Translations under genes and position numbers: made by a program
Part shown: positions 63,478 to 64,000 of the stretch, in pieces
Position numbering within the stretch: the first letter of the stretch is position 1
How the letters are laid out: each line of letters starts with the position of its first letter
NCBI GenBank assembly: GCA_965198715.1
Contig: CBDAPV010000001.1
Location: 1,426,001-1,490,000 of the forward strand
Source of the DNA: RH-AL1 sp965198715
GTDB taxonomy: Bacteria; Pseudomonadota; Alphaproteobacteria; Rhizobiales; Beijerinckiaceae
Reading direction: 5' to 3'
Length of the DNA: 64,000 nt
Notes under the pieces: generated by a model
What the model was told of the DNA's origin: nothing
Database searches by the model: none
Seen by the model: the letters and a program-made list of their open reading frames with translations, nothing else

Positions 63478-64000
63478 ATGACGGCGATCGCGGACCATCA
63501 GAAGCCCCGAGCGCGACGCGGCTTCGTCGCGCTGTCGGTGTCGCTGTTCGAGCGCTGGATGCCCGATCCGTTCGTGATCGCCATCGCGCTCACCTTCGCC
63601 ACGGGCCTCGGAGCCTGGGCCCTGGCGCCGACGGGGCGGCCCGACGTCATCGTCGCCTCCTGGTACGCCGGCACCTTCGACATCCTCGCCTTCGCCTTCC
63701 AGATGGTGCTGATCCTGGTCACCGGGCACGCGCTCGCCAGCGCGCCGCCGGTGCTGCGCGGGTTGCGCGGCCTGATCTCGCTCGCCAAGACGGCCAACCA
63801 GGCGGTCGTGCTCACCTTCCTCGTCTGCGCCTTCGCCTCGTTCCTGAACTGGGGCTTCGGGCTCGTCGTCGCCGCGATCCTGTCGCGCGAGGTGGCGCGG
63901 CGCATGAAGGTCGATTTCGGCTGGATCGTCGCCGCCGCCTATTCCGGCTGGGTGGTGTGGGCGACGGGCTTCTCCTCCTCGATCGCGCTGACCCAGGCCT
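63478..64000 (+). CDS. atoE: short-chain fatty acid transporter (AtoE family), 3' truncated
   Basis: The first 174 residues of a membrane protein continuing past the window edge. SLFERWMPDPFVIAIALTFA, FDILAFAFQMVLILVTGHAL, FASFLNWGFGLVVAAILSRE and GWVVWATGFSSSIALTQA match the AtoE/short-chain fatty acid permease family. It likely imports acetoacetate or butyrate. The ATG at 63478 is the first that covers the family N-terminus. Confidence 0.85.
   Translation, partial: MTAIADHQKPRARRGFVALSVSLFERWMPDPFVIAIALTFATGLGAWALAPTGRPDVIVASWYAGTFDILAFAFQMVLILVTGHALASAPPVLRGLRGLISLAKTANQAVVLTFLVCAFASFLNWGFGLVVAAILSREVARRMKVDFGWIVAAAYSGWVVWATGFSSSIALTQA

Overview
The window is high-GC, gene-dense chromosomal DNA from an alphaproteobacterium, most likely of the order Hyphomicrobiales (Rhizobiales). 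This rests on gene content: a 48-residue aa3-type cytochrome oxidase subunit IV, split pntAA-pntAB-pntB, an rpmH-rnpA-yidC-engB operon, lgt-midA-pgeF linkage, several DUF29 proteins, and a rhizobial-type intergenic palindrome. The species cannot be named from the sequence alone.

Layout. 1-5.4 kb: the 3' end of a membrane methyltransferase gene overlapping a DHA2 drug exporter, then a leftward run (ion channel, membrane methyltransferase, UbiG-like methyltransferase, small secreted protein) and a cupin. 5.4-13.1 kb: a complete seven-gene Nit1C cluster (nitB to nitH in order), with a MocR-type regulator transcribed divergently. Nit1C clusters are linked to nitrile/cyanide nitrogen assimilation. 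13.1-17.0 kb: engB, yidC, rnpA and rpmH, interrupted by a decayed parD-parE module. 17.3-18.95 kb: tRNA-Ser(CGA) followed by a remnant integrated element, bounded by a 14-bp repeat of the tRNA 3' end. 19.5-28.3 kb: M3 peptidase, two near-identical DUF29 genes, ybaB-recR, a DUF255 thioredoxin-like protein and a frameshifted DUF29 gene. 28.5-31.9 kb: transhydrogenase operon and the cytochrome oxidase peptide. 32.2-36.7 kb: a MerR-like/VIT-VWA operon, an ABC1/UbiB kinase and a Doc-AbrB toxin-antitoxin pair. 36.7-44.9 kb: pgeF, midA, lgt, TonB, L,D-transpeptidase and an Hsp70 homologue. 44.9-50.7 kb: MFS transporter, GST, SGNH hydrolase and 3-hydroxyacyl-CoA dehydrogenase, with paired operator-like and repeat sequences upstream of the GST and dehydrogenase genes. 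50.9-56.3 kb: an accessory region with DUF29, nested inverted repeats, an HNH nuclease between direct repeats, and an AT-richer three-gene ABC-3C conflict system (PD-(D/E)xK effector, middle component, Rad50-like ATPase with a CPFC hook). 56.3-64 kb: ettA, a vapC fragment, an outer-membrane porin, MFS transporter, uppP and the start of a short-chain fatty-acid transporter.

The strongest candidates for unusual biology are the ABC-3C locus with its repeat-rich left flank, the Nit1C cluster under an apparent MocR regulator with an operator-like dyad, and the MerR-like/VIT-VWA pair behind a perfect dyad. Several toxin-antitoxin or integrase genes are visibly decayed, which marks 13.8-14.4 kb, 17.3-18.95 kb and 58.1-58.3 kb as former insertion points.
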